A stretch of DNA of 32,554 nt from Desulfobacterales bacterium (lineage in GTDB: Bacteria > Desulfobacterota > Desulfobacteria > Desulfobacterales > CAFBRK01), in NCBI GenBank assembly GCA_021737185.1, contig JAIPEL010000047.1, positions 1 through 32,554 of the forward strand. The letters run 5' to 3'. The notes under the pieces are model-generated. The model was given only the letters and a program-made list of their open reading frames with translations. It was not told where the DNA came from and ran no database searches. Below are positions 13,758 to 21,541 of this stretch, piece after piece (within the stretch, counting starts at the first letter, position 1; each line of letters begins with the position of its first letter). Both the position numbers and the translations under genes were made by a program.

Positions 13758-15065
13758 TCAGAACGGGGGAACGATGCTGTACCCCAGAAAACCCTTGGTG
13801 GTGTAGCGCAGGCCGACGTAGAAGGCCAGCACGATGAAGATGATCTTCAGAAACTTGTCCGGGATGTACTTCGACGTCCGCGGTCCGATCATGGACCCGA
13901 TGAAAATCCCGATCAGTTCGGCGCCGATCAGCCCCCAGGCGATGACCACGCCCTTGCCCACCATGTAGGAAAAGATCGATACGACCATCCCCACCAGCAC
14001 GCACAGGGCCGAGGTGCCGGCCACCAGGAACATGGGCAGCCCGGCCACCGAGGTCAGAAACGGAACGTAGAGAAAGCCGCCGCCGACGCCCAGAAACGAG
14101 GCGATGGCCGCGATGGCGATGCCGCCCACCATCGGAATCCAGGCCTTGAACGAAAACTCCTGGCCGAAGAAGGTAAAGCGGATCTCGCCGACCAGCAAGG
14201 TGAGGGCCCAGCCGATGAGCACCAGGATGTAGGCCACCCATTTGGCGCCGGGGATCAGGTTGATCCACAGGGCCGAAGCCACGACCACGGCCACGGCGAT
14301 CCACATGAAGGTGTAGCGGCCTTCGATGATCTTCACGCCCTGGTCGGAGGTGTCGGTTTTTTCCCGGATGGCCTTTTCAAAGGCCTGGGCCGCGGCCTTG
14401 GCTTCCTTTTTCCGGGCCGCGCCCTTCGGGGTGACCTCGTAGATGAGAAAACAGCCGAGGATGAAGACGATGATGCCGAAGTAACCGATGTAGGCCTTCA
14501 AGGAGATCTTACCGGCGGTCAGCTCCGGCACCAGCCAGGATCCGCCCACGCCGCCGATGGCCAGGCAGACGCCCAGGGGCGCTACCAGGCGGCCCATCCG
14601 ATAATAGTTGAATGAAGAGATGCACCCGCTCAAACCGACCAGCCACTGGTTGGATACCCGGATCGAGTCGGTGAGCAGGTTGTTGACCGGGTTTCCTTTG
14701 CCGAATGCCTTGGCATAGTCGGCCAGGCCGAAGATGGTGATGTGTCCCACCCCGGCCATGATGCCGCCGAAGGCACCGACCGTGGAAAAGATCCAGCCGA
14801 CCCAGACCGCCCACAACAGCCCGATGATCAGGCCGGTTTGGGGCGCCCCGGGGATTCCAAGAAAACCGGGCTCTGCGCCGGGGGTGATCACCTTTCGGGT
14901 GTTGGCGGCATGGGTTTCGTCTGCCAGACTCTTTTGAATCGCATCCTGCATTTTTTGGGGCATGTCCGGCGTTGTCAGATCGCCTCCGGTCTGCGCCAGG
15001 GCGACCGTGACAAACGACAAAACGATCAACAGGGCTGTCGCAATAAACAGTTTTGACTTGTTCAC
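13758..15065 (-). CDS. TauE/SafE family anion exporter (sulfite/organosulfonate-type permease)
   Basis: This multi-spanning inner-membrane protein of about 435 aa belongs to the TauE/SafE family, whose members export sulfite, sulfoacetate or related anions. It has a signal-like first helix (IATALLIVLSFVTVALA), a periplasmic stretch of about 55 residues, and then the two TauE/SafE halves. The first half holds VGAFGGIMAGVGHI. The second holds FLGVGGGFLYVPFL, the typical GxGGG motif. A charged cytoplasmic insert separates them (GAARKKEAKAAAQAFEKAI). GTG 15065 is chosen because GGAGAAA lies just before it; ATG 15083 would put that Shine-Dalgarno inside the gene. The substrate is inferred only from family and the sulfur-type redox genes divergent to it. 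Confidence 0.88.
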   Translation of the reverse strand: MNKSKLFIATALLIVLSFVTVALAQTGGDLTTPDMPQKMQDAIQKSLADETHAANTRKVITPGAEPGFLGIPGAPQTGLIIGLLWAVWVGWIFSTVGAFGGIMAGVGHITIFGLADYAKAFGKGNPVNNLLTDSIRVSNQWLVGLSGCISSFNYYRMGRLVAPLGVCLAIGGVGGSWLVPELTAGKISLKAYIGYFGIIVFILGCFLIYEVTPKGAARKKEAKAAAQAFEKAIREKTDTSDQGVKIIEGRYTFMWIAVAVVVASALWINLIPGAKWVAYILVLIGWALTLLVGEIRFTFFGQEFSFKAWIPMVGGIAIAAIASFLGVGGGFLYVPFLTSVAGLPMFLVAGTSALCVLVGMVVSIFSYMVGKGVVIAWGLIGAELIGIFIGSMIGPRTSKYIPDKFLKIIFIVLAFYVGLRYTTKGFLGYSIVPPF

Positions 15066-15356
15066 CGCATTTTCTCCTTTCATTGGGTTTTTGGAAAGAT
15101 TCCAGTTTCAGGACCGCAGCCGCGCTGTCATGCAGACAGAAAGCATGGGCCGGGTTCCCGGACGCCGACATGATCCAAGAATGCGTAGCAAGCGCTGTGC
15201 CATTGAGCGACGGTTTCCGGATCCAGAAGCAAATCGCCGGGGTTATGAAAAAATAATCAGAAATAACAATTAGTTGAAGTTGCTCGCGGAGGCAGCGGAC
15301 CATCCTTTGACGTGGGGGGATGTCCCGCTGTGGGCGAGGCTCGATGCAAAAAAAAA

Positions 15357-15379
15357 GTTGCGATCGCGGCGCCGGCAAC
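15357..15379. promoter_or_regulatory. Candidate upstream activator site, GTTGC-N13-GCAAC
   Basis: Inverted 5-bp half sites GTTGC and GCAAC flank GC-rich DNA, about 200 bases before the sigma-54 promoter. The half site resembles the TTGCG/CGCAA arms at 15440-15467, so both could bind the same dimer. Confidence 0.3.
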
Positions 15380-15439
15380 ATTTTTATAGGAAATTCAATG
15401 GTATATTCTGATGCAGAAAAAATGATTCAGTGCAACAAA

Positions 15440-15467
15440 ACTATTGCGGTCGCTGCGCAAAAATAGT
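15440..15467. promoter_or_regulatory. Candidate enhancer site (ACTATTGCG...CGCAAaaATAGT)
   Basis: This imperfect 28-bp palindrome has TTGCG/CGCAA inner arms and ACTAT/ATAGT outer arms. It is centred about 125 bases before the -24 box at 15577, the usual distance for a sigma-54 activator site. Confidence 0.45.
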
Positions 15468-15576
15468 CTTTCGGCCGGCCCGATCTATGAGGGTGTTTCG
15501 CTGAATATATTTGATATCATACGAAAAATATATAAAGTCCCGGCCTGTGTTTTCATTTGAAGAAGGGGTTTTGAAA

Positions 15577-15592
15577 TGGTATGAATATTGCT
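15577..15592 (+). promoter_or_regulatory. Sigma-54 (-24/-12) promoter for the molybdoenzyme operon
   Basis: TGGTATGAATATTGCT matches the TGGYRY-N5-TTGCW consensus, with the required 10 bases between GG and GC. Transcription would begin near 15603, about 75 bases before the ATG at 15678. A sigma-54 activator gene lies in the same window at 9040-10434. Confidence 0.65.
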
Positions 15593-15677
15593 ATTTGCCC
15601 GGAGAGGTACTTTCGTTTTTTACCGTGATTTTCTGATAGCCGCTGGATTCTTTTCACCGATTTTTTTGGAGGGTGCC

Positions 15678-17768
15678 ATGGATAAAGAAGTGTTCAGCCT
15701 CTGTTTCATGTGCTCGGTCCGATGCCCGATCCGGGTGCTGGCCAAGGACGGCCAGGTCAAATGGATCGAGGGAAACCCGCATGTGGCAGGCATGGAGGGA
15801 AGCCTCTGCCCCCGGGGCGCTGCCGGGATCAACATGCTCTACGACAACGAGCGGCTGCAGACGCCCCTGATCCGGGAAGGAAAGCGCGGGGAGGGAAAAT
15901 GGCGTAAGGCCTCCTGGGACGAGGCCCTCGATTATGTGGCCGGAAAGCTCAAGGGGATCATCGATACCCACGGCGGCCACAGCGTGGTGCTGGGGGAGCG
16001 CACGCAGCTGGCCACCCACGCGAGCAAGACCTTTTTAAAGGCCATCGGCTCTCCGAACCATTTCACCCACGACGCCTTGTGCAAGGGTTCGGTGAACACG
16101 GCCTGCCGGAGTCTGTTCGGCTATACCGACGCCCAGATGAGCATGGACTACAAAAACACGAAGCACATCGTGCTCTACGGCAGAAACATCTTCGAGGCGA
16201 TTTCGGTCAAGGAGGTCAACAACCTGACCGCTGCCCTGGAAAACGGCGCCAAGCTCACCTACATCGATCCGCGGGTGTCCGTCACGGCCACCAAGGCCCA
16301 CCGGTACTGGATGATCCGGCCGGGCACGGACCTGGCCCTCAACTACGCCCTGATCCACGTGGTGCTCAAAGAGCGGCTCTACGACAAGCAATACGTCGAC
16401 AAATGGGTCCACGGCCTGTCTGAGCTGCGGGATTTCATCCAGCCTTACACCCCCGAGTGGGCGGAAGCCGAAACCGGCATCCACGCAAGCGAGATCGTCT
16501 CTTTGGCCCGGGAGATCAGCAAAGACAAGCCTTCGGTGATTTTTCACTTCGGATACCGGGGCGCCCACTACGAAAATGAGATCTACCAGCGCCGCTCGAT
16601 CATGATCCTCAATGCCCTGATGGGAAGCGTGGAGGCCAAGGGCGGCTTTTTCTTCAAAAAAGGACCGGGGGAGGTGGGCGGAAAGCCGGCCCGGAAGCTC
16701 ACCGAACAAAAAATCGATTTTCCCAAGATCGATGTCCCGCGGTTCGACAAGGTGGGGACCAAGGATTTTCCCCTGCCGGATCCAAACCACGGGGTCGGCC
16801 AGATGCTGCCCCATGCCATCCTCAACGAGGATCCCTATCCGATCAAGGCGCTGATCGCCTTTCGGTTCGACCCGCTTGGATCGATTCCGGACACCACACT
16901 GACCAAGCAGGCGCTGGACAAATTAGATCTGATCGTGACCATCGACATCAACCACAGCGACATCGCCTGGTATTCGGACGTGGTGCTTCCCGAATCCGCA
17001 TACCTGGAGCGGACCGACAGCGTTCAGCAGGCCAACGGGCTCAAGCCGCAGATGTTTCTCCGGAAAAAGGCGGTCGAACCCCGTTACAACACCCGGGAAG
17101 GGGCGATGATCTTAAAGCAGATCGGCGAGCGGATCGGCATCGGAAACTACTTCCCGTACCAGGACATGGAAGAGCTCGTGCGGTGGCAGCTTACGCCCAC
17201 CGTCTTTTCCCTGGAAGATTTCGATGCCAAGGGGTTCGTTGCTTACTGCAAGGACCCGATTTTCTGGGACCGGAAAGAAGGCCTCAAGTTCAAGACCCCT
17301 TCTAAAAAAATCGAGTTTGTCTCTTCGCTGCTGGAAGAGGCCGGGTATCCGTCTTTTCCGCCCTATGAGCCGGTCGAGCAGCCCGAGGGCAACCGCTTCC
17401 GGCTGGTTACCGGCCGCGTGGCGCTCCACACCCACGTTTCCACACAGAACAACCCGTATCTGAACGAGATCGTCGGCGAGAACGTGCTGTGGATCAACAG
17501 CGGCAAGGCAAAGGAACTCGGGATCGGAGACAGAGACGAGGTCGAGATCGCCTCGAATCGGGGCAAGGGCAGAATTCGGGCCCTGGTCACCGACCTGATT
17601 CATCCGGAGACGGTATTCATCCTTCACGGATTCGGCCACGAGGCCAAGCTGGCCAGCCGGAGCTACAACCGGGGGGTCTCAGACAGCCTTCTCCAGGAGA
17701 ATATATCGGATAAAATCGGCGGCAGCCCTGCGCTGCACGAAACCTTTGTCACCGTCAACCGTGTATAG
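15678..17768 (+). CDS. Molybdopterin oxidoreductase, PhsA/PsrA-like (DMSO reductase family), cytoplasmic
   Basis: This 696-aa catalytic subunit carries bis-MGD and one [4Fe-4S] cluster. Cys9, Cys12, Cys16 and Cys44 form the N-terminal Mop_Fe4S4 site (CFMCSVRC, SLCPRG). Cys135 in HDALCKGSVNTACRS sits where the Mo ligand lies in thiosulfate/polysulfide reductases. Cofactor-binding segments include TYIDPRVSVTATKAHRYWMI and VLPESAYLERTD, and a C-terminal molydop_binding domain begins near RLVTGRVALHTH. No Tat signal is present: the protein starts MDKEVFSLCF after GGAGGG. It therefore probably works in the cytoplasm, unlike periplasmic PhsA/PsrA. It heads a set with ferredoxin, FAD and 2Fe-2S partners. 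Substrate is not predictable; sulfur oxyanions or polysulfide are guesses from family. Confidence 0.9.
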   Translation: MDKEVFSLCFMCSVRCPIRVLAKDGQVKWIEGNPHVAGMEGSLCPRGAAGINMLYDNERLQTPLIREGKRGEGKWRKASWDEALDYVAGKLKGIIDTHGGHSVVLGERTQLATHASKTFLKAIGSPNHFTHDALCKGSVNTACRSLFGYTDAQMSMDYKNTKHIVLYGRNIFEAISVKEVNNLTAALENGAKLTYIDPRVSVTATKAHRYWMIRPGTDLALNYALIHVVLKERLYDKQYVDKWVHGLSELRDFIQPYTPEWAEAETGIHASEIVSLAREISKDKPSVIFHFGYRGAHYENEIYQRRSIMILNALMGSVEAKGGFFFKKGPGEVGGKPARKLTEQKIDFPKIDVPRFDKVGTKDFPLPDPNHGVGQMLPHAILNEDPYPIKALIAFRFDPLGSIPDTTLTKQALDKLDLIVTIDINHSDIAWYSDVVLPESAYLERTDSVQQANGLKPQMFLRKKAVEPRYNTREGAMILKQIGERIGIGNYFPYQDMEELVRWQLTPTVFSLEDFDAKGFVAYCKDPIFWDRKEGLKFKTPSKKIEFVSSLLEEAGYPSFPPYEPVEQPEGNRFRLVTGRVALHTHVSTQNNPYLNEIVGENVLWINSGKAKELGIGDRDEVEIASNRGKGRIRALVTDLIHPETVFILHGFGHEAKLASRSYNRGVSDSLLQENISDKIGGSPALHETFVTVNRV

Positions 17769-17798
17769 CGCCCGTTGGAAAGACGCTGTGGAGGAGAT

Positions 17799-18308
17799 AT
17801 GAGCCAGTACTATCTGTTTCAGGATACCAAAAAGTGCATCGGCTGCCACACCTGCGCGATTCAATGCAAGAGCAACAAAAACCTTCCGGTGGGACCCCGC
17901 ATCAGCCAGATCGTCACGGTGGGGCCCAAACTCGTGGGTGGGCTGCCCAGGGCGGCCTACATCTTCATGCCCTGCTTTCACTGCGAGGATCCCTGGTGCG
18001 TGGCGGCGTGCCCGACCGGAGCCATGCAAAAAAGGCCCAAGGACGGGATCGTTTTCATCGACGAAAAACTCTGCGTGGGCTGCAAGGCCTGCATCACGGC
18101 CTGCCCCTGGGGTGCGCCCCAGTGGAATCCGGAAACCGGAAAGGCCGTCAAATGCGATTACTGCATGGATAGGATCGACGAGGGGCTCAAGCCGGCCTGC
18201 GTCACGGTCTGCACCACCCACTGTCTGCATTTCGGAAAGGTGGAAGATTTGACCCAGATCCGCAAGGAACGGCACGCCAAGGCCGTGGCGAACCTGGAAG
18301 GTACATAG
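17799..18308 (+). CDS. Four-cluster [4Fe-4S] ferredoxin subunit (DmsB/PhsB/HycB-like)
   Basis: This 169-aa electron-transfer subunit has sixteen cysteines in four groups. Cys13/16/19/23 are in CIGCHTCAIQC. Cys59/62/67/71 are in CFHCEDPWCVAACP. Cys92/95/98/102 are in CVGCKACITACPWG. The last group is Cys119/122/134/138. This is the pattern of the B subunits of DMSO-reductase-family enzymes. GGAGGAG lies before the ATG, 30 bases after the molybdoenzyme stop. It should pass electrons between the molybdenum site and the FAD/2Fe-2S proteins further along. No membrane anchor (C subunit) gene is present. Confidence 0.92.
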   Translation: MSQYYLFQDTKKCIGCHTCAIQCKSNKNLPVGPRISQIVTVGPKLVGGLPRAAYIFMPCFHCEDPWCVAACPTGAMQKRPKDGIVFIDEKLCVGCKACITACPWGAPQWNPETGKAVKCDYCMDRIDEGLKPACVTVCTTHCLHFGKVEDLTQIRKERHAKAVANLEGT

Positions 18309-18632
18309 TGCCCGTTGGCCGGTGGCGGAAAAGCTCGTTATTCCAGGTGCAAACGGCATGAAAGCACGAAATTCGAATACCCGCCTGCCAATGCCGTATT
18401 GGTTTATGTGCAACACGACGAGCACTATTTCGCGAATATGGGCTCAAACAAACACCTTCAAAAGGGTATCGGCGGGCAGGTCGAAATTCGAAACAAATTC
18501 GGTCATTCGAATTTGTTTCGATATTCGTGCTTCGGATTTCGGATTTAAATCTGAGTTTTCCACCCTGCCGGGGGGCAATTGAACCTTCCCCCTGTATATG
18601 GGAAGTTCTCACTGATGAGTTAGAGGCCACTC
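18309..18632. other. Non-coding gap inside the redox gene set, with inverted repeats
   Basis: This 324-base stretch has no gene. It is lower in GC than its neighbours and rich in AATTCGAA text. A perfect hairpin lies at 18489-18520 and imperfect outer arms GAAAGCACGAAATTCGAA / TTTCGATATTCGTGCTTC surround it. A separate promoter for the downstream genes is possible but not seen. Confidence 0.55.
18489..18520. repeat. Perfect 13-bp inverted repeat CGAAACAAATTCG/CGAATTTGTTTCG
   Basis: Arms at 18489-18501 and 18508-18520 enclose a GTCATT loop. The outer imperfect arms start near 18360 and end near 18532. It looks like a dispersed AATTCGAA-type extragenic repeat inserted between cotranscribed genes. 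Confidence 0.75.
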
Positions 18633-20792
18633 ATGTCCGAGAAAAACTGCCCGGTCCATCGGACGCTCCTATCGGTCCGGTCCGACCTGGAATCGAATCG
18701 ATTGACCACCCCCCGGAGCCGCCGGATTGCAGAAGAAATCCGGGACCTGCTTCACGACATCGCCCTGGGTCGTGCCGGTGAAGACCACCTGCCGGCCCTC
18801 GTCTCGTTGACGGGCGAGCTGGCCGATGAAAAAGCCGGCGACGGATCCGGAGATCTGGCCAAGCGGGTTCAAACCGCCCTGGACGAGCACCGGGAAGTGT
18901 TCGTAAGCCACATCGAAACCCACAACTGCGCCGCGGGAGACTGCGTGCGCCTGGCGCCGGCGCCTTGCCAGATGACCTGTCCGTCGGGCCTTGACATTCC
19001 CACCTATGTCACCTTGATCGGGCAGGGAAAAGACGCCGAAGCCATCGACGTCATTCGGCGGGACTGTCCCTTTCCTTGGGTTTGCGGGCTTGTGTGCACC
19101 CGGCCCTGCGAGTACATGTGCGTTCGCGGCCGCATCGACACGCCCATTTCCATCAAGTTTTTGAAAGGGTTTGCCGCCGAGCGGGCCATGTCCGAGGGAA
19201 GCTACCGGAACCCGGAAAAAGCCCCGGATAACGGGAAACGGGTCTGCGTGGTCGGCGCCGGCCCCGGCGGCATGAGCTGCGCCTACTACCTCGCCCTGAA
19301 GGGGTATTCGGTGCGCATCCTGGAAAGCCAGCCGGTGGCCGGCGGCATGCTGCTTTTGGGCATTCCCCGCTACCGCCTGCCCCGGGAGATCATCGACCGG
19401 GAAGTGGCCATGCTCCAGGAGCTGGGGGTCGAATTTGTCTTCAATACGAAATTCGGTACGGACGTCACCCTCGAACAACTGCGGGACGAGGGCTTCGACG
19501 CATTCTTTTTTGCCATCGGCGCCCACCGGTCGTTCAAGCTGGGTATTCCCGGCGAACAGGAGGCGCCCAACGTGGTCGAATCGGTCCAGTTTCTCAGGGA
19601 GGTCGCCTTGGGCCGCCGGGAGGTGCCGGGCCGGCGTGTGGTGGTGGTCGGAGGCGGAAACGTGGCCATCGATGCGGCCCGCACGGCCCTGCGGCTCGGA
19701 TCCCGGGAGGTGACCATCGCCTACCGGCGAACCCGAAAGGAAATGCCGGCCGACCACGAGGAAGTGGACCAGGCTGAAGAGGAAGGCATCCGCTTTTCCT
19801 TTCTCACCGTTCCGGTCGAGGTGGTCCACAGCGAGGGGAAGCTGGAAGGGCTTCGCTGCCTCGAGGCCAAGCTGATGAAGGTCGAGGGCAAGGACCGCAT
19901 GGTGCCCAAGCCGGTGGAGGGAAGCGACTACCTGATGGAGGCCGATGTCATCATCCTGGCCATCGGCCAGCAGGTGGACACCGACTGCATGGGTTCGGTG
20001 TCGGGCATCGACTGGACCCGGAGAAACACCATCCGGGCCAACATGGCCACCATGGAAACCGACGTGGAGGGCGTGTTTGCCGCAGGAGACGCCGTCACCG
20101 GCCCGGCCACGGTCATCGAGGCCATCGGCGGCGGCAAGCGGGCGGCCGAGGCCATCGACCGCTATCTGTCCGGGATTCCCCAGCCGGAAATGCCGCCGGT
20201 TCCGGTGCGTCGCGGAAGGGTGGAATACCTGGAGGTGCCGGCCGTCACCAAGATGACCCTCAAGCGGCCGGAGATGCCCCTTTTGAACATCGACCGCCGC
20301 CGGACGACCTTTCAGCAGGTGGAGCTGGGCTATTCGGAGAACATGGTGCGGGAAGAAGCTCGCCGGTGCCTGCGCTGCGATGTGTGTCTCCGGTGCGGCA
20401 AGTGCGTCGAAACCTGCCGGGACAAGATGGGGGTCAACGCCCTTCAGATGGGCTATTTCGATTTCGATCATCCGGTGACCACCGACTTCCGGGTCACCGA
20501 AGATCGGTGCATTCTCTGCGGCGCCTGTGCCACGAACTGCCCCACCGGGGCGATGCAGATCGAAGACCGGGACGGAGAACGGATCCTGTCCCTGTGCGGG
20601 ACGATTCTCAACCGCCAGAAGCTGCTCCGCTGCGAGTCATGCGGGGCGGTGCTGGGACCGGCCGTGTATCTCGATTACGTGCAAAAGAGAACCGATCGGG
20701 TGGCCCGGGTGGCGGGAGAACGAAAGCTGTGCGAGGCCTGCGCCAGAAAGGCCACCGCCGCGCTGGGGGGGCAGGATTCCCCGCTAACATGA
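18633..20792 (+). CDS. GltD-like FAD/NAD(P)H Fe-S oxidoreductase with extra ferredoxin and CxxC modules
   Basis: This 719-aa protein is built around the glutamate-synthase small-subunit fold. An N-terminal Fe-S (Fer4_20) region carries Cys112, Cys116 and Cys145-163 (PCQMTCPSGLDIPTY). The FAD site VVGAGPGGMSC is at 207-216, the NAD(P)H site VVGGGNVAIDAARTALRLGS at 338-357, and the second FAD motif VFAAGDAVTGPATVIEAIG at 481-499. The C-terminal extension adds a cysteine cluster (579-595), a [4Fe-4S] motif CILCGACATNCP (626-637), and a double CxxC module (667/670 and 700/703). It probably exchanges electrons between NAD(P)H and the molybdoenzyme through the ferredoxin subunit. GAGG precedes the ATG. 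An N-terminal helical segment of about 95 residues has no recognised function. Confidence 0.9.
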   Translation: MSEKNCPVHRTLLSVRSDLESNRLTTPRSRRIAEEIRDLLHDIALGRAGEDHLPALVSLTGELADEKAGDGSGDLAKRVQTALDEHREVFVSHIETHNCAAGDCVRLAPAPCQMTCPSGLDIPTYVTLIGQGKDAEAIDVIRRDCPFPWVCGLVCTRPCEYMCVRGRIDTPISIKFLKGFAAERAMSEGSYRNPEKAPDNGKRVCVVGAGPGGMSCAYYLALKGYSVRILESQPVAGGMLLLGIPRYRLPREIIDREVAMLQELGVEFVFNTKFGTDVTLEQLRDEGFDAFFFAIGAHRSFKLGIPGEQEAPNVVESVQFLREVALGRREVPGRRVVVVGGGNVAIDAARTALRLGSREVTIAYRRTRKEMPADHEEVDQAEEEGIRFSFLTVPVEVVHSEGKLEGLRCLEAKLMKVEGKDRMVPKPVEGSDYLMEADVIILAIGQQVDTDCMGSVSGIDWTRRNTIRANMATMETDVEGVFAAGDAVTGPATVIEAIGGGKRAAEAIDRYLSGIPQPEMPPVPVRRGRVEYLEVPAVTKMTLKRPEMPLLNIDRRRTTFQQVELGYSENMVREEARRCLRCDVCLRCGKCVETCRDKMGVNALQMGYFDFDHPVTTDFRVTEDRCILCGACATNCPTGAMQIEDRDGERILSLCGTILNRQKLLRCESCGAVLGPAVYLDYVQKRTDRVARVAGERKLCEACARKATAALGGQDSPLT

Positions 20793-20831
20793 GACCCGAA
20801 TTCCCGCAGGGGAAGAACAGGGGAGAGTGAA

Positions 20832-21044
20832 ATGGTTTTTCGCCACGGCCAACGGGTGGAAGTCTACCGCCGATCGGACGATGAAAGCTGGCAGGCATAC
20901 ATGGACGAGTATATCGGCCTGCACGGGATTATCACCGATCCGGATGCAACGATCAACGATCCGGATGCGCTGGTGGAGGTGAGCCTGGTGGGCAAGGGGA
21001 CCCACCGCCTGCCCCAGGACTGCCTCCGGGTCTTGGACGAGTGA
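20832..21044 (+). CDS. Small 70-aa protein of unknown function
   Basis: This soluble acidic protein reads MVFRHGQRVEVYRRSDDES at its start, then beta-strand-like segments (YIGLHGIITDP, ALVEVSLVGKGTHRL) ending LPQDCLRVLDE. The pattern of a short strand, a variable loop and VEV strands suggests a small SH3-like barrel, as in proteins that adjust metal or redox enzymes, but no family is certain. GGGAGAG lies 5 bases before the ATG. It is 7 bases before the CBS gene, and the tight spacing supports a real gene. Confidence 0.75.
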   Translation: MVFRHGQRVEVYRRSDDESWQAYMDEYIGLHGIITDPDATINDPDALVEVSLVGKGTHRLPQDCLRVLDE

Positions 21045-21051
21045 GCATGCG

Positions 21052-21501
21052 ATGCAGATCGGTGAACTTCTTTCCGGCAAGGCAAGAAAGTTCCTGATCC
21101 TGTCTCTGGAGTGCCCGGTCAATGAGGCTGTCGAGCGGATGGCCCATGAGGGCGTGGAGGCGGTGGTGGTTGCCGATGCCGGCCGTCCTGTCGGAATGTT
21201 CTCCGGCCCGGATCTGCTAAGGCTTTTGCAGACGAAGACGGCTGAGGCGCTTCACCGGACAGCCCTGGGGGAGGCGATGAGCGATCAGTTTGTCGTTGCC
21301 TTCCCGGAGGAGGAGATCCGGCCGGTCTTGGCAAAGATGCTCGACGGCGGAATCCGCCAACTGGTGGTGGCCTCGGGGGATGCGGTCCTCGGCCAGCTTC
21401 CCCTTTGCGAGATCGTCAAGAAAATGTTCGACATCCTGGACAACGAGGTGCGCCATCTGAACGATTACATCACCGACCTGCACGAGGCGGGGATGGACTG
21501 A
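21052..21501 (+). CDS. CBS-domain pair protein
   Basis: This 149-aa protein consists of two CBS motifs (about 8-60 and 72-130), which bind adenosine nucleotides such as AMP, ATP or S-adenosylmethionine. Typical segments are VNEAVERMAHEGVEAVVVAD with GRPVGMFSGPDLLRLL, and RPVLAKMLDGGIRQLVVASG with VLGQLPLCEIVKKM. A C-terminal helix (DILDNEVRHLNDYITDLHE) follows. Stand-alone CBS pairs can report cell energy charge. In this operon it may tune the redox complex, an inference from position. It starts 7 bases after the preceding small gene. Confidence 0.88.
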   Translation: MQIGELLSGKARKFLILSLECPVNEAVERMAHEGVEAVVVADAGRPVGMFSGPDLLRLLQTKTAEALHRTALGEAMSDQFVVAFPEEEIRPVLAKMLDGGIRQLVVASGDAVLGQLPLCEIVKKMFDILDNEVRHLNDYITDLHEAGMD

Positions 21502-21503
21502 AG

Positions 21504-21527
21504 ATAAAATCGCTGGCGCGATTTTAT
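21504..21527. repeat. Hairpin ATAAAATCGC-TGGC-GCGATTTTAT between operon genes
   Basis: Perfect 10-bp arms with a 4-base loop directly follow the CBS gene stop and precede the Shine-Dalgarno of the 2Fe-2S gene. It is the same kind as those at 9016 and 22731. It may partly terminate or protect the transcript within the operon. Confidence 0.7.
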
Positions 21528-21541
21528 AGGAAGGCGGTTTT

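Larger units (their letters stand above)
15066..15677. other. Divergent intergenic region between the permease and molybdoenzyme genes
   Basis: This 612-base stretch has no gene. It contains a sigma-54 promoter (15577) and two candidate activator sites (15357 and 15440), listed separately. No clear promoter was found for the permease on the other strand. Confidence 0.6.

Noticed and set aside
13237-14304. Minus-strand 355-codon frame across the MITE-like element and the permease end
   Set aside because: It reads through repeat DNA and out of frame through the TauE/SafE gene; Arg/Gly/His-rich composition is unnatural.
15511-15536. TTGATA...TATAAA as a sigma-70 promoter for the molybdoenzyme
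   Set aside because: Spacing is only 14 bases; the sigma-54 site just downstream fits better.
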